Positions 17,887-26,000 of a DNA stretch of 64,000 nt are shown in pieces. Both the position numbers and the translations under genes were made by a program. The DNA is from Pseudomonas sp. TCU-HL1 (lineage in GTDB: Bacteria > Pseudomonadota > Gammaproteobacteria > Pseudomonadales > Pseudomonadaceae), in NCBI RefSeq assembly GCF_001708505.1, contig NZ_CP015992.1:1550001-1614000 (forward strand), in the 5' to 3' direction. Positions within the stretch are counted from its first letter, which is position 1, and each line of letters opens with the position of its first letter. The notes under the pieces were generated by a model. It did no database searches. It was given only the letters and a program-made list of their open reading frames with translations, and had not been told where the DNA came from.

Positions 17887-18996
17887 TCACCCCTCGAACG
17901 GCAGGGTATCCACCACTTCCAGGTCATAGCCGGTCAGGCCCGCGTACTTCAGCGGCGCGCCCAGGTGGCGCAGTTTGCCCACGCCCAGGTCCTGGAGGAT
18001 CTGCGCGCCGGTGCCGACTTCGGAGTAGATACGCGACTGCGAGCGGCTGAACTGCCGGCGTGGCTGGGTCAGCTGCGGCACGCGTTCCAGCAGGGCCTGG
18101 GAGGATTCGTTGTTGGCCAGAACCACCACCACGCCGCGCCCGGCCTCGGCCACTTTCTGCAGGGCGGCCCAGAGGGTCCAGTTCTTCGGCCCGGTGTACT
18201 CGGCACCCACCAGGTCGCGCAGGGGGTCGATCACGTGCACCCGCACCAGGGTCGGTTCGTCGCGCTGGATGTCGCCCATCACCATGGCCATGTGTACGCC
18301 CCCTTCGATGCGGTCCTCGTAAGTGACCAGGCGGAAGGTGCCATGCACGGTGGGCAGTTCGCGCTCGCCGATGCGGGTGACGGTGTGCTCGGTGCTCAGG
18401 CGGTAGTGGATCAGGTCGGCGATGGTGCCGATCTTGATGCCGTGCTTTTCGGCGAAGGTTTCCAGGTCCGGTCGGCGGGCCATGCTGCCGTCGTCGTTCA
18501 TCACTTCGACGATCACCGCCGCCGGACTGAAGCCGGCCAGGCGTGCCAGGTCGCAGCCGGCTTCGGTGTGGCCGGCACGGGTCAGTACGCCACCTTCACG
18601 GGCCCGCAGGGGGAAGATGTGGCCCGGCTGCACCAGATCGTCGGCCTTGGCGCCCGGCGCTACGGCGGTCAGCACGGTGTGGGCGCGGTCGGCGGCGGAG
18701 ATGCCGGTGGTCACGCCGCTGGCCGCTTCGATGGAGACGGTGAAGGCGGTGGCGAAGGCGCTGCCATTGGCCGGCACCATCTGCTCCAGGCCGAGGCGTT
18801 CGCAGTGTTCATCGGTCAGGGTCAGGCAGATCAGGCCTCGGGCTTCGCGGGCCATGAAGTTGATCGCCTCGGGGCTGCACTTCTCCGCCGCCAGCAACAG
18901 GTCGCCCTCGTTTTCGCGGTCCTCGTCGTCCACCAGCAGGACCATCTTGCCCTGGCGGAAGTCTTCGATGATTTCTTCGATGCGATTGAACGGCAT
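17887..18996 (-). CDS. ribB: 3,4-dihydroxy-2-butanone 4-phosphate synthase with degenerate GTP cyclohydrolase II domain
   Basis: 369 residues. The N-terminal DHBP synthase (1-200) is intact: DDEDRENEGD, the GHxFPL-type loop (GHIFPLRAREGGVLTRAGHT) and E/D metal ligands. It makes a riboflavin precursor from ribulose 5-phosphate. The C-terminal RibA-like domain (about 205-369) lacks the zinc cysteines and catalytic residues of real cyclohydrolase II: the expected SEC-x-TGD and RCDCG motifs are absent, so it is RibB-only. A GntR-type operator (19033-19050) lies 37 bp upstream and a DUF1330 gene diverges. Its place beside a flavin reductase operon suggests a pathway-linked copy that boosts flavin supply (inference). 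Confidence 0.9.
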   Translation of the reverse strand: MPFNRIEEIIEDFRQGKMVLLVDDEDRENEGDLLLAAEKCSPEAINFMAREARGLICLTLTDEHCERLGLEQMVPANGSAFATAFTVSIEAASGVTTGISAADRAHTVLTAVAPGAKADDLVQPGHIFPLRAREGGVLTRAGHTEAGCDLARLAGFSPAAVIVEVMNDDGSMARRPDLETFAEKHGIKIGTIADLIHYRLSTEHTVTRIGERELPTVHGTFRLVTYEDRIEGGVHMAMVMGDIQRDEPTLVRVHVIDPLRDLVGAEYTGPKNWTLWAALQKVAEAGRGVVVVLANNESSQALLERVPQLTQPRRQFSRSQSRIYSEVGTGAQILQDLGVGKLRHLGAPLKYAGLTGYDLEVVDTLPFEG

Positions 18997-19032
18997 GGTG
19001 CGACACCTGGCTGGATCAATGAGAAAGGTTTC

Positions 19033-19050
19033 TGGTATACCATAATACCA
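19033..19050. promoter_or_regulatory. Operator-like site B between ribB and the DUF1330 gene
   Basis: TGGTATACCATAATACCA: a perfect TGGTATACCA palindrome plus a second ATACCA half. It lies 37 bp from the ribB start and 27 bp from the DUF1330 start, so one site could control both directions. Confidence 0.6.
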
Positions 19051-19076
19051 ATTTAACCGGAACTGCAGAGGTCAGC

Positions 19077-19370
19077 ATGAAGGCTTACTGGATCGCCCAC
19101 GTCGATGTGACGGACCCGGAACGCTACAGCGAATACACCCGCCGCGCCCCGGCAGCGTTTGCCCGATACGGCGGCAAGTTGCTGGCCCGTGGCGGCCGTT
19201 CAGAGGCGATGGAAGGCCGTGCTACTCCCCAGCGTAGCGTGGTGATCGAGTTCGAATCCTATGATCAGGCCCTGGCCTGCTACCGCTCGGCGGAATACCA
19301 GGAAGCCTGTGGATATCGCCAGGGGGTGGCGAAGGCGGAGGTGATCATTGTGGAAGGGGTGGTGCCTTGA
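19077..19370 (+). CDS. DUF1330 family protein
   Basis: 97-residue ferredoxin-like/dimeric alpha-beta-barrel protein (KAYWIAHVDVTDPERYSEY at the start, YRSAEYQEACGYRQG near the end), standard DUF1330 length. Biochemical function unknown. It reads divergently from ribB across operator B, so it likely belongs to the same regulon as the catabolic operon. Confidence 0.88.
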   Translation: MKAYWIAHVDVTDPERYSEYTRRAPAAFARYGGKLLARGGRSEAMEGRATPQRSVVIEFESYDQALACYRSAEYQEACGYRQGVAKAEVIIVEGVVP

Positions 19371-19380
19371 CGCGGGGCCT

Positions 19381-19541
19381 GCCCTCTCCCCCAGCCCCTC
19401 TCCCTGAAGGGCGAGGGGAGCTTGACCGCGCGGACTCACCCATCAGTTCTTCGAGATGACTTCGGAGTCTCCTGCTGGCTCGCAAGCATCAGGCTCGAGT
19501 CACCCCTCTCCTCTTCAGGGAGAGGGGGCGGGGGAGAGGGT
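19381..19541. repeat. Pair of CCCTCTCCC-type palindromes
   Basis: Copies at about 19381-19411 and 19503-19541, each a CT-rich/GA-rich hairpin (CCCCTCTCC with GGGAGAGGGGGCGGGGGAG), in the convergent space between the DUF1330 and NUDIX genes. Related copies occur at 11962, 33184 and 33821. Confidence 0.7.
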
Positions 19542-19542
19542 G

Positions 19543-20106
19543 CTACCGGATGAAGTGAATCTTCCCGGTATCGTCATTGCCCATATAGATGCCGTACACG
19601 CCCGCCTGGCGTTCCTCGATGTAGCGCTCGAGGATCTGCCGGATGGCCGGGTAATAGATGGCGTCCCAGGGAATCTCTTCGGGGGCGAAGAAGCGATAGT
19701 CCAGGGTCTCCGGGCCGTGCTGGCCGGTCACTTCCAGGGCGGTGGCGCGGAAGATGATGTAGACCTCGCTGATCTTCGGCACGCTGAAGATGGAGTAGGG
19801 AGAGACGATTTCGGCGCGCACGCCGCTCTCTTCCCAGACTTCGCGCAGGGCCGCTTCCTCGGTGGTCTCGCCGTTCTCCATGAAGCCGGCTGGAAGCGTC
19901 CAGGTGCCGGGGCGCGGCGGGATGGCGCGCTGGCAGAGCAGGTACTTGCCGTCCTGCTCGATGATGCAGCCGGCGATGATCTTCGGGTTTTCGTAGTGGA
20001 CGTAGCCGCAGTCCGCGCATACCAGCCGTTCGTGGGTGTCCCCGGCGGGACGCTGGCGGCTCAGGCCGCCACTGCCGCAACCGGGACAGAAGCGCGGGGA
20101 GGGCAT
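19543..20106 (-). CDS. NUDIX hydrolase with N-terminal zinc ribbon
   Basis: 187 residues. Zinc ribbon first (FCPGCG and VCADCGYVHYENP), then a complete Nudix box G-x5-E-x7-REVWEESGV (from GFMENGETTEEAA). This type hydrolyses nucleoside-diphosphate-linked compounds such as NADH or FAD. It starts 4 bp after the GntR stop, so it is the last gene of the catabolic operon; a role in flavin or NAD housekeeping for the pathway is inference. Confidence 0.88.
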   Translation of the reverse strand: MPSPRFCPGCGSGGLSRQRPAGDTHERLVCADCGYVHYENPKIIAGCIIEQDGKYLLCQRAIPPRPGTWTLPAGFMENGETTEEAALREVWEESGVRAEIVSPYSIFSVPKISEVYIIFRATALEVTGQHGPETLDYRFFAPEEIPWDAIYYPAIRQILERYIEERQAGVYGIYMGNDDTGKIHFIR

Positions 20107-20110
20107 GGTA

Positions 20111-20863
20111 TCAGCGTCCGATGCGCGGCTCTTTCAGGGCGATCGGGCTGGCGATGTCGCGCACGTTGCCCGGTTCGTCCTGCTTGGACTTGAGGTAGTC
20201 CAGGGCCACTTTGGCGGCGGCGCGCACGTGGTCCACCGAAGCCTGGTGGGCGGCCAGCGGATCGCCGCTCTTGATGGCTTCGACGATGCGCTCCATTTCC
20301 TTGTTGCTGGCGCCGCGACGGTTTTCCTGGGACACCGAGGTCGCGCGCAGGTAGCTGATGCGCGCCTGCAACTGGCGCAGTTGGGTGGCGGCGATGTGGT
20401 TGCCGGAGCCTTCCAGCAGCACGTCGTAGAAACCTTGTACGGAGTCCAGCACCTGTTGCAGCTCGCCTTCCTCGAGGGCCTTGCGGTTCTCCTCCAGGGC
20501 GCGTTCCAGGGCGCGAATGTCCTTGGCCTTGGCGTTGAGGGTGAAGAGCTGGACGATCAGGCCTTCGAGCACGCAGCGCAGCTCGTAGATGTCGCAGGCG
20601 TCTTCCAGGGTGATGATGGCCACGCGCGGACCCTTGGCATCGGCGAACTCCACCAGGCCTTCCGACTCCAGGTGGCGCAGGGCCTCGCGTACCGAGGTGC
20701 GGCTGACGCCGAGGCGGTCGCAGAGGTCGCGCTCCACCAGGCGGTCGCCCGGCAGCAGCTGGAAGTTCAGGATGGCACCCCGCAGCTTGTCGAGGACGAT
20801 CTCGCGCAGGGTGACGGGATTGCGGTTGACCTTGAAGCTGTCGTCGAGGGGCAAGCGTTTCAT
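20111..20863 (-). CDS. GntR-family transcriptional regulator (FCD type)
   Basis: 250 residues. Winged HTH at about 19-85 (RLVERDLCDRLGVSRTSVRE, then ALRHLESEGLVEF) and an FCD ligand-binding domain at about 95-220 with metal-site His residues (NKEMERIVEAI, AHQASVDHVRAA). It sits inside the catabolic operon between the CMD and NUDIX genes. FCD regulators bind palindromes of about 8-10 bp centred on TA; the four TGGnATACCA sites nearby are the obvious targets. A repressor released by a pathway intermediate is the usual mode (inference). Confidence 0.9.
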   Translation of the reverse strand: MKRLPLDDSFKVNRNPVTLREIVLDKLRGAILNFQLLPGDRLVERDLCDRLGVSRTSVREALRHLESEGLVEFADAKGPRVAIITLEDACDIYELRCVLEGLIVQLFTLNAKAKDIRALERALEENRKALEEGELQQVLDSVQGFYDVLLEGSGNHIAATQLRQLQARISYLRATSVSQENRRGASNKEMERIVEAIKSGDPLAAHQASVDHVRAAAKVALDYLKSKQDEPGNVRDIASPIALKEPRIGR

Positions 20864-20944
20864 GTGGTCCGCTCTGGTTATGGCTGTCCGTAGGAAAAAC
20901 GAAGGAGCACCAGAGGGTGCTCCATCATCGGGTGGCGCCGGCGG

Positions 20945-21334
20945 TCAACCTTGTGCCTCTGCATCGGCCTCGGCGAAGGCTTCACGGGCGATGCGGAAGC
21001 TGTCCACCGCCGCCGGCACACCGCAGTAGATGCCGACTTGCAAGAGAATCTCGCGGATCTGCTCGCGGGACAGGCCGTTACGCAGGGCGCCGCGAACGTG
21101 CAGCTTCAGTTCGTGGGGGCGGTTGAGCGCCGAAATCATGGCCAAGTTTATCATGCTGCGTTCTTTCAGCGATAAGCCGTCCCGGCCCCAGACGTGGCCC
21201 CAGCAGTACTCGGTGACCAGCTCCTGCAGCGGGCGGGTGAAGTCGTCGGCGTTCTGGATCGACTTGTTCACATAGGCCTCGCCCAGCACCTGGGTACGGA
21301 TTTCCAGGCCCTTGGTGTACTTGTCGTTGCTCAT
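20945..21334 (-). CDS. Carboxymuconolactone decarboxylase (CMD) family protein
   Basis: 129 residues from the ATG at 21334 with AAGGAG upstream. All-helical CMD fold: ELVTEYCWGHVWGRDGLSLK and HVRGALRNGLSREQIREILL are the family signatures. The AhpD-type C-x2-C peroxidase pair is absent, so it is closer to PcaC-like decarboxylases. It could act on a carboxylated intermediate of the operon's pathway; the substrate is unknown. Confidence 0.85.
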   Translation of the reverse strand: MSNDKYTKGLEIRTQVLGEAYVNKSIQNADDFTRPLQELVTEYCWGHVWGRDGLSLKERSMINLAMISALNRPHELKLHVRGALRNGLSREQIREILLQVGIYCGVPAAVDSFRIAREAFAEADAEAQG

Positions 21335-21415
21335 GGGGTTCTCCTTCGGCAACGCCGGTTGCGAATAAAAAAGGGGCCGCTGTCGAGAGTGGCGACCAGC
21401 GGCCCTGAAGGTGAC

Positions 21416-21901
21416 TCAGGAAATCTCCGGCAGGGCGCCCAGCTTGCCCTTGTGGTAGAGCATGGGCGTGACCTCGTCCTTGGGCAGGATCAGGTTCTTC
21501 ACCGCTCCCACGATGATCGCGTGGTCACCGCCGTCGTACTCGCGCCACAGCTCGCATTCGATGATCGCGGTGGCCTTGGACAGCAGCGGGTTGCCCAGCT
21601 CGCTCAGGTGCCAGTCGATGCCCTTGGCCTTGTCCTTGCCCTTCTTGGCGAAGGCGTAGGCTTCGGCCTGCTGGTCGGCACAGAGCAGGTGGATGGCGAA
21701 CTGCTTGCTGTCACGCAGGATTGGGTAGGTGTCCGAGGCGTAGTTAGGGCAGAACAGCACCAGGGCCGGGTCGATGGATAGGGCGCTGAAAGCGCTGGCG
21801 GTGATGCCGACGATCTCGCCCTCGGCATCCAGGGTGGTGACCACTGTGACGCCGGAGGGGAATGAGCCCATCACTTCTTTGTAGATGCCGGGTTCGATCA
21901 T
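21416..21901 (-). CDS. Flavin reductase (FMN/FAD:NAD(P)H oxidoreductase, HpaC/RutF-like)
   Basis: 161 residues of the flavin reductase-like split-barrel fold (GSFPSGVTVVTT, GITASAFSALSIDPALVLFC, QFAIHLL). Such proteins supply reduced flavin to a partner monooxygenase. No luciferase-like or other flavin oxygenase is encoded in this operon or the rest of the 12-25 kb region, so the partner is missing from view. It begins 12 bp after the aldehyde dehydrogenase. Confidence 0.88.
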   Translation of the reverse strand: MIEPGIYKEVMGSFPSGVTVVTTLDAEGEIVGITASAFSALSIDPALVLFCPNYASDTYPILRDSKQFAIHLLCADQQAEAYAFAKKGKDKAKGIDWHLSELGNPLLSKATAIIECELWREYDGGDHAIIVGAVKNLILPKDEVTPMLYHKGKLGALPEIS

Positions 21902-21913
21902 GGGGATGTCCTC

Positions 21914-23395
21914 TCAGCGCATCACGAAGGGGTCGGGCATGGGCGCCTGCGAGAGGTTGATCCACACCGTCTTCAGCTCGGTGTAGGCCAGCACCGAATC
22001 GATGCCGCTCTCGCGGCCGTAGCCGCTGTTGTGGAAACCGCCGATAGGCGCCATGGCCGAAACCGCGCGGTAGGTGTTGACCCAGATGATCCCGGAGCGC
22101 ACGTCACGGGCCATGCGATGGGCGCGGCCCAGGTCGCGGGTCCAGATGCCGGCAGCCAGGCCGAACTGGGAGTCGTTGGCGATCGCCAGGGCTTCCGCCT
22201 CGTCCTTGAACCGAATGACCGAGGCCACCGGGCCGAAGACTTCTTCTTGCATGATCTTCATCGAGTTGCTGTCGCACTCGAACAGGGTCGGCTCGTAGTA
22301 CCAGCCCTGTTCGTCGATTGCCGGACGCTTGCCACCCATGCGCAGGCGCGCGCCTTCGGCGAGGGCGTCAGCGACAAGGCCTTCGACCACGGCGAGTTGC
22401 TGCGCGGTGGCCATGGGGCCCATCTCGCTGCTCTCGTCCTGCGGGTTGCCGATGCGGATGCGCTGGGCGCGGGCTACCAGGCGCTCGACGAACTCGTCGT
22501 AGATTTCGTCCTGCACCAGCAGGCGCGAACCGGCCACGCAGCTCTGCCCGGAGGCGGCGTAGATGCCGGCCACGGCGCCGTTGATGGCGCTGTCCAGGTC
22601 GGCGTCGGCAAAGATGATGTTGGGCGACTTGCCACCCAGTTCCAGCGACAGCTTGGCGAAGTTCTCCGCGCTGCTGCGCACCACGTGGCGCGCGGTGGCG
22701 GCGCCGCCGGTGAAGGCGATCTTGCGCACCAGTGGATGGCGGGTCAGCGCCGCGCCGGTGCTGGGGCCGAAGCCGGTGACCACGTTGACCACGCCCGCCG
22801 GGATACCGGCCTCCAGCGCCAGGCGCGCCAGTTCGAGGATGGTCGCCGAGGCGTGTTCCGAGGGTTTCAGCACGATGGTGTTGCCGGCGGCCAGGGCCGG
22901 GGCCAGCTTGATCGCGGTGAGGTAGAGCGGGCTGTTCCAGGGAATGATCCCGGCCACCACGCCCAGCGGCTCATGCACCGTGTAGGCGAACAGCTCGGGC
23001 TTATCCAGCGGCAGGGTACCGCCTTCCAGCTTGTCGGCCAGGCCCGCGGTGTAGTGGAAGAATTCGGGCAGGTAGCCGACCTGGCCGCGGGTTTCGCGGA
23101 TCAGCTTGCCGTTGTCGCGGCTTTCCAGCTGGGCCAGGTGTTCCTTGTTCTCGGCGATCAGGTCGCCCAGGCGGCGCAGCAACTTGCCCCGCGCGGTGGC
23201 GGAAAGGCCGCGCCAGGCCGGGTTCATGAAGGCCTTCTGGGCCGCCTGCACGGCACGCTCCACATCCGCCTCGTCGGCATCGGGCAGTTCCGCCCAGGGC
23301 GCGGCGAGCGCCGGGTTGAGGCTTTCGAAGGTCTTGCCGGACAGCGCATCGACCCACTGGCCGTCGATGCACATCTGGAAGCGTGCGAGCGTCAT
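21914..23395 (-). CDS. NAD(P)-dependent aldehyde dehydrogenase
   Basis: 493 residues, full-length ALDH. Cofactor and catalytic motifs are present: IIPWNSPLYL, GFGPSTGAALTRHP, the general-base Glu in LSLELGGKSPN, and nucleophile Cys in YAASGQSCVAGSRLL. It overlaps the upstream hydrolase gene by 4 bp (ATGA). In pathways built on flavin-dependent ring opening, such as trigonelline degradation, an ALDH of this kind follows the oxygenase; a similar role is inference. Confidence 0.92.
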   Translation of the reverse strand: MTLARFQMCIDGQWVDALSGKTFESLNPALAAPWAELPDADEADVERAVQAAQKAFMNPAWRGLSATARGKLLRRLGDLIAENKEHLAQLESRDNGKLIRETRGQVGYLPEFFHYTAGLADKLEGGTLPLDKPELFAYTVHEPLGVVAGIIPWNSPLYLTAIKLAPALAAGNTIVLKPSEHASATILELARLALEAGIPAGVVNVVTGFGPSTGAALTRHPLVRKIAFTGGAATARHVVRSSAENFAKLSLELGGKSPNIIFADADLDSAINGAVAGIYAASGQSCVAGSRLLVQDEIYDEFVERLVARAQRIRIGNPQDESSEMGPMATAQQLAVVEGLVADALAEGARLRMGGKRPAIDEQGWYYEPTLFECDSNSMKIMQEEVFGPVASVIRFKDEAEALAIANDSQFGLAAGIWTRDLGRAHRMARDVRSGIIWVNTYRAVSAMAPIGGFHNSGYGRESGIDSVLAYTELKTVWINLSQAPMPDPFVMR

Positions 23396-24225
23396 GCGAC
23401 GATCCCCTTTGCTGGGTTCTGTAAGGTCTGCGCGTGCTGGAGGAAATCCAGCAGCACCTGGTTGACCAGGCGCGGCGACTCCACCGGCATCATGTGCCGC
23501 TGCTCTTCGAGTACCGCCACCTGGGCACCGGGAATGCGCTCGGCGAGTTGCCGGGCCATTTCGGGCGTCGAGCCCGGATCCAGTTCGCCGGTGGCGACCA
23601 GGGTTGGCACCGTGATGCTGCCGAGGTCGTCTACGCGGTACATATCCTGGGTAGCGAACAGCTCATAAGTAGTCAGATAGCCCTGCGGATCGTTGCTGGC
23701 AAGGGTTTGGCGAATAGCGGCGATCTGCGCGGGGTTTGCTGCCTGGTACTCGCGGCTGAACCAGCGCGACAGGGCCGCTTCGGCGTTGGCGTCCGGGCCG
23801 TGTTCGGCGGCCTGGCGTGTGCGTTCGATCACCCCGGCGCGCTGTTCGGCGCTGCGGTTGAAGACGCTGTTGAGGATCACCAGCCCCTCGATATGCTGCG
23901 GGTAGTGCAGGGCGAAGGCCCGTGCCACCAGGCCACCCATGGAGAAGCCGATGACGGTTGCCCGCTCCAGCTTCAGGTGCTCCAGCAATTCACGCAGTTG
24001 CTCGGCATAGCCCTGCAGCCCGGTGCCCGCTTCAGGGCGCGGGCTGGCGCCATGGCCAAGCATGTCGTAGGCGATGACCTGGAACTGCGGGGCCAGGCCA
24101 ACGATCTGGCCGCCCCACATTTCCTTGTTCAGACCGACGCCGTGGATCAGCACCACGGGGTGGCCTTGGCCGGTCGCCAGATAACTGGTGCCGGCCGGTG
24201 TGCGTTCAGCGGTGAGCCGAATCAT
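23392..24225 (-). CDS. Alpha/beta-fold hydrolase
   Basis: 277 residues from the ATG at 24225, preceded by GGAG. Nucleophile Ser in GFSMGGLVARAFALHYP, acid Asp in ATGELDPGSTP and His in EEQRHMMPVESP complete the triad; oxyanion motif HGVGLNKEMWGG. Size and motifs fit the RutD/PcaD/TgnD type that cleaves amides, carbamates or lactones. It lies between the AA_synth and ALDH genes in one operon. Confidence 0.9.
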   Translation of the reverse strand: MIRLTAERTPAGTSYLATGQGHPVVLIHGVGLNKEMWGGQIVGLAPQFQVIAYDMLGHGASPRPEAGTGLQGYAEQLRELLEHLKLERATVIGFSMGGLVARAFALHYPQHIEGLVILNSVFNRSAEQRAGVIERTRQAAEHGPDANAEAALSRWFSREYQAANPAQIAAIRQTLASNDPQGYLTTYELFATQDMYRVDDLGSITVPTLVATGELDPGSTPEMARQLAERIPGAQVAVLEEQRHMMPVESPRLVNQVLLDFLQHAQTLQNPAKGIVA

Positions 24226-24251
24226 GGATCGCTCCTGCACGGGCCTTGGGA

Positions 24252-24842
24252 TCACTGGGCCTGCTCGGCGGCCAGTTCTTCCAGATCGATGTAGCGGTTG
24301 CCGATGCGCGGATGCAGGCGGCCACCGTCGGCGGCGCCCAGCACAACGATGATTTCGTCGGCGCGCGGTGCGTCTTCGATCTGCATTTCAAGGGTGATGT
24401 AGTGGGAACGCAGGCCTTCGTCGTCCTTGTGCATCATCGGGATCTGGATCGAGGTGCCCGGGCCACCGCGCTTGTTGGTGAAGCTCAGGTAGCTCTTGGC
24501 GTTCACCGCCTGGCGGTAGTGGTTGCCGAAACGCAGGGTGTGGATAACCGCGGAAGCGTGCTCGATTTCGCCGTCGGCGCCGACCACGGCGGCCTTGCCA
24601 TAGGCCTCGATCTTCGCTGCACCGCCGATGGCGGCGGTCAGGCGCTCGACCATCATGGCGCCGAGGTCGGAGCAGTTGGCCTTGATCTCGGGCTTGAGGT
24701 CTTCGACGAAACCACGGCCGAGCCACGGGTTCTTGATCACAACGGCCAGGCCCACCATGGTCACGGGCTTGTCGGTGGCCTTGCCGCCTTCGATGAAGGT
24801 CTCTTCCACGTAGCTGACGATCTTGCGGATTTCGAAGCTCAT
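24252..24842 (-). CDS. AA_synth (DUF1185) family protein
   Basis: 196 residues from the ATG at 24842 (AGGAG upstream); earlier in-frame codons overlap the operator. The pattern FEIRKIVSYVEETFIEGG, then GLAVVIKNPWLGRGFVEDL, fits the amino-acid-synthesis family (PF06684), whose reaction is not established. First gene of the operon; operator C starts 38 bp upstream and operator D 183 bp upstream. Being first next to a hydrolase and an ALDH suggests a catabolic step. Confidence 0.85.
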   Translation of the reverse strand: MSFEIRKIVSYVEETFIEGGKATDKPVTMVGLAVVIKNPWLGRGFVEDLKPEIKANCSDLGAMMVERLTAAIGGAAKIEAYGKAAVVGADGEIEHASAVIHTLRFGNHYRQAVNAKSYLSFTNKRGGPGTSIQIPMMHKDDEGLRSHYITLEMQIEDAPRADEIIVVLGAADGGRLHPRIGNRYIDLEELAAEQAQ

Positions 24843-24879
24843 TGGGCTCTCCTGGTTTGGGAAGTCTCTTGCTGTCTGA

Positions 24880-24897
24880 TGGTATACCATAATATTG
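24880..24897. promoter_or_regulatory. Operator-like site C upstream of the AA_synth operon
   Basis: TGGTATACCATAATATTG, sharing its first 15 bases exactly with site B. It lies 38 bp before the first start codon of the operon. Confidence 0.6.
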
Positions 24898-25024
24898 AAT
24901 ATGCAAGAGTCAGCCGCCGGCAGAGGGTAGGCCTTGGCGACGGAAGGTCATCCGGAAATGGAGAAAGGCCAGGAGCGCCGCGCCATACGGGCGGCCGAAG
25001 GGGCGCGAAGGATACGGGAAAAGA

Positions 25025-25042
25025 TGGAATACCGTAATACGA
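25025..25042. promoter_or_regulatory. Operator-like site D, further upstream of the AA_synth operon
   Basis: TGGAATACCGTAATACGA, closest to site A. It lies 128 bp beyond site C, allowing co-operative or looping binding. Confidence 0.5.
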
Positions 25043-25073
25043 GATTCCAGCGAGATGTGGCGTTTTGACACCG

Positions 25074-25167
25074 TGTAGGGGCGAATTCATTCGCCAAGGG
25101 ACGCGCAGCGTCCCCCGGGCTGTGAGCCGAACCTGCGGTCCGGTTGGCGAATGAATTCGCCCCTACA
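25074..25167. repeat. Composite palindrome, GGGGCGAATTCATTCGCC family
   Basis: Outer arms TGTAGGGGCGAATTCATTCG and CGAATGAATTCGCCCCTACA flank two inner stems (GGGACGCGCAGCGTCCC is one). The outer arms match the copy at 17744-17840 but the inner stems differ. It separates the AA_synth promoter region from the IclR gene. Confidence 0.85.
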
Positions 25168-25183
25168 AGGAAGCGGGGGGCGG

Positions 25184-25972
25184 TCAGACCAAGGAAGGTG
25201 CCCCCAACTGCGCCGAGATCAGCGCCTGGGCCTGGCCCAGGGCCTGGAGGAAGGTGGCCTGGGCGTCGGGACCATCCATCACGGCATCGGGGCCGGAGAG
25301 GTTGATGGCGGCGACCACTGCACCGCTGTGGTTGCGGATTCCGGTGGCGATGGCGGTGGAGTAGTCGGAACGGTGCAGCACCCAGCCGCGCTCGCGGTCC
25401 TGGGCGATCAGCTGCTGCAGCTCCGGCAGGGTGCGCGGTGCTGGCGGCGGGTAGTCGTCGAGGCGCACGTGCTGGTAGAGCTGGCTCAGTTCGATCTCGT
25501 CCAGCGCGGTGAGCAGTACGCGACCCAGTGCCGTGCTGTGGCAGGGCAGGCGGGTACCGACTGGGATGTTCACGGTGAGGCGCTGGGGCGCGAAGGCGCG
25601 GTACAGGTAAAGGCTGTCCGTCTGTTCGCGGATGCTCAGGTGGCAGGACAGCGAGGTACGGTCGCGCAGGTCGTTGAGAAAGGGCATGGCGACTTCGACT
25701 ATGTCGCGGCTGGCGAGGTAGGCGAAGCCGTTGGAGATCACCCGCGCGCCCAGCTCGAAGGCATTGCGCCCGGCCTTTTGCAGATACCCCATCTCCACCA
25801 GCGTCTGCACGATGCGGTAGACGGCCGAGGGGCTGACCCCCAGGCGCTCGGCCATGTCGTTCATGCCGAGGCTGCGTTCTCGCGCAGTGAACATGCCGAG
25901 GATGGTCAGCCCACGCTCCAGGGCGGGCACGCGGTAATCGGTATCCCGTTCCGGGGTTTCGATGGTGGTCAT
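25184..25972 (-). CDS. IclR-family transcriptional regulator
   Basis: 262 residues from the ATG at 25972, with AAGGAG upstream; the longer frame runs through a repeat and is not used. Winged HTH at about 15-75 (MNDMAERLGVSPSAVYRIVQ, then TLVEMGYLQ), effector domain after about 90 (LPCHSTALGRVLLTAL, HSGAVVAAINLSGP). It is downstream of the soxBDAG-like operon on the same strand and may control that operon or the AA_synth operon; the sequence does not decide. Confidence 0.88.
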   Translation of the reverse strand: MTTIETPERDTDYRVPALERGLTILGMFTARERSLGMNDMAERLGVSPSAVYRIVQTLVEMGYLQKAGRNAFELGARVISNGFAYLASRDIVEVAMPFLNDLRDRTSLSCHLSIREQTDSLYLYRAFAPQRLTVNIPVGTRLPCHSTALGRVLLTALDEIELSQLYQHVRLDDYPPPAPRTLPELQQLIAQDRERGWVLHRSDYSTAIATGIRNHSGAVVAAINLSGPDAVMDGPDAQATFLQALGQAQALISAQLGAPSLV

Positions 25973-26000
25973 CAGGACTCCTTCGATCAGATACGCTTTT

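Noticed and set aside
20111..25972. Rut pyrimidine-degradation operon
   Set aside because: Flavin reductase and alpha/beta hydrolase resemble RutF and RutD, but RutA, RutB, RutC and the uracil permease are absent, and an ALDH, CMD and AA_synth protein are present instead.
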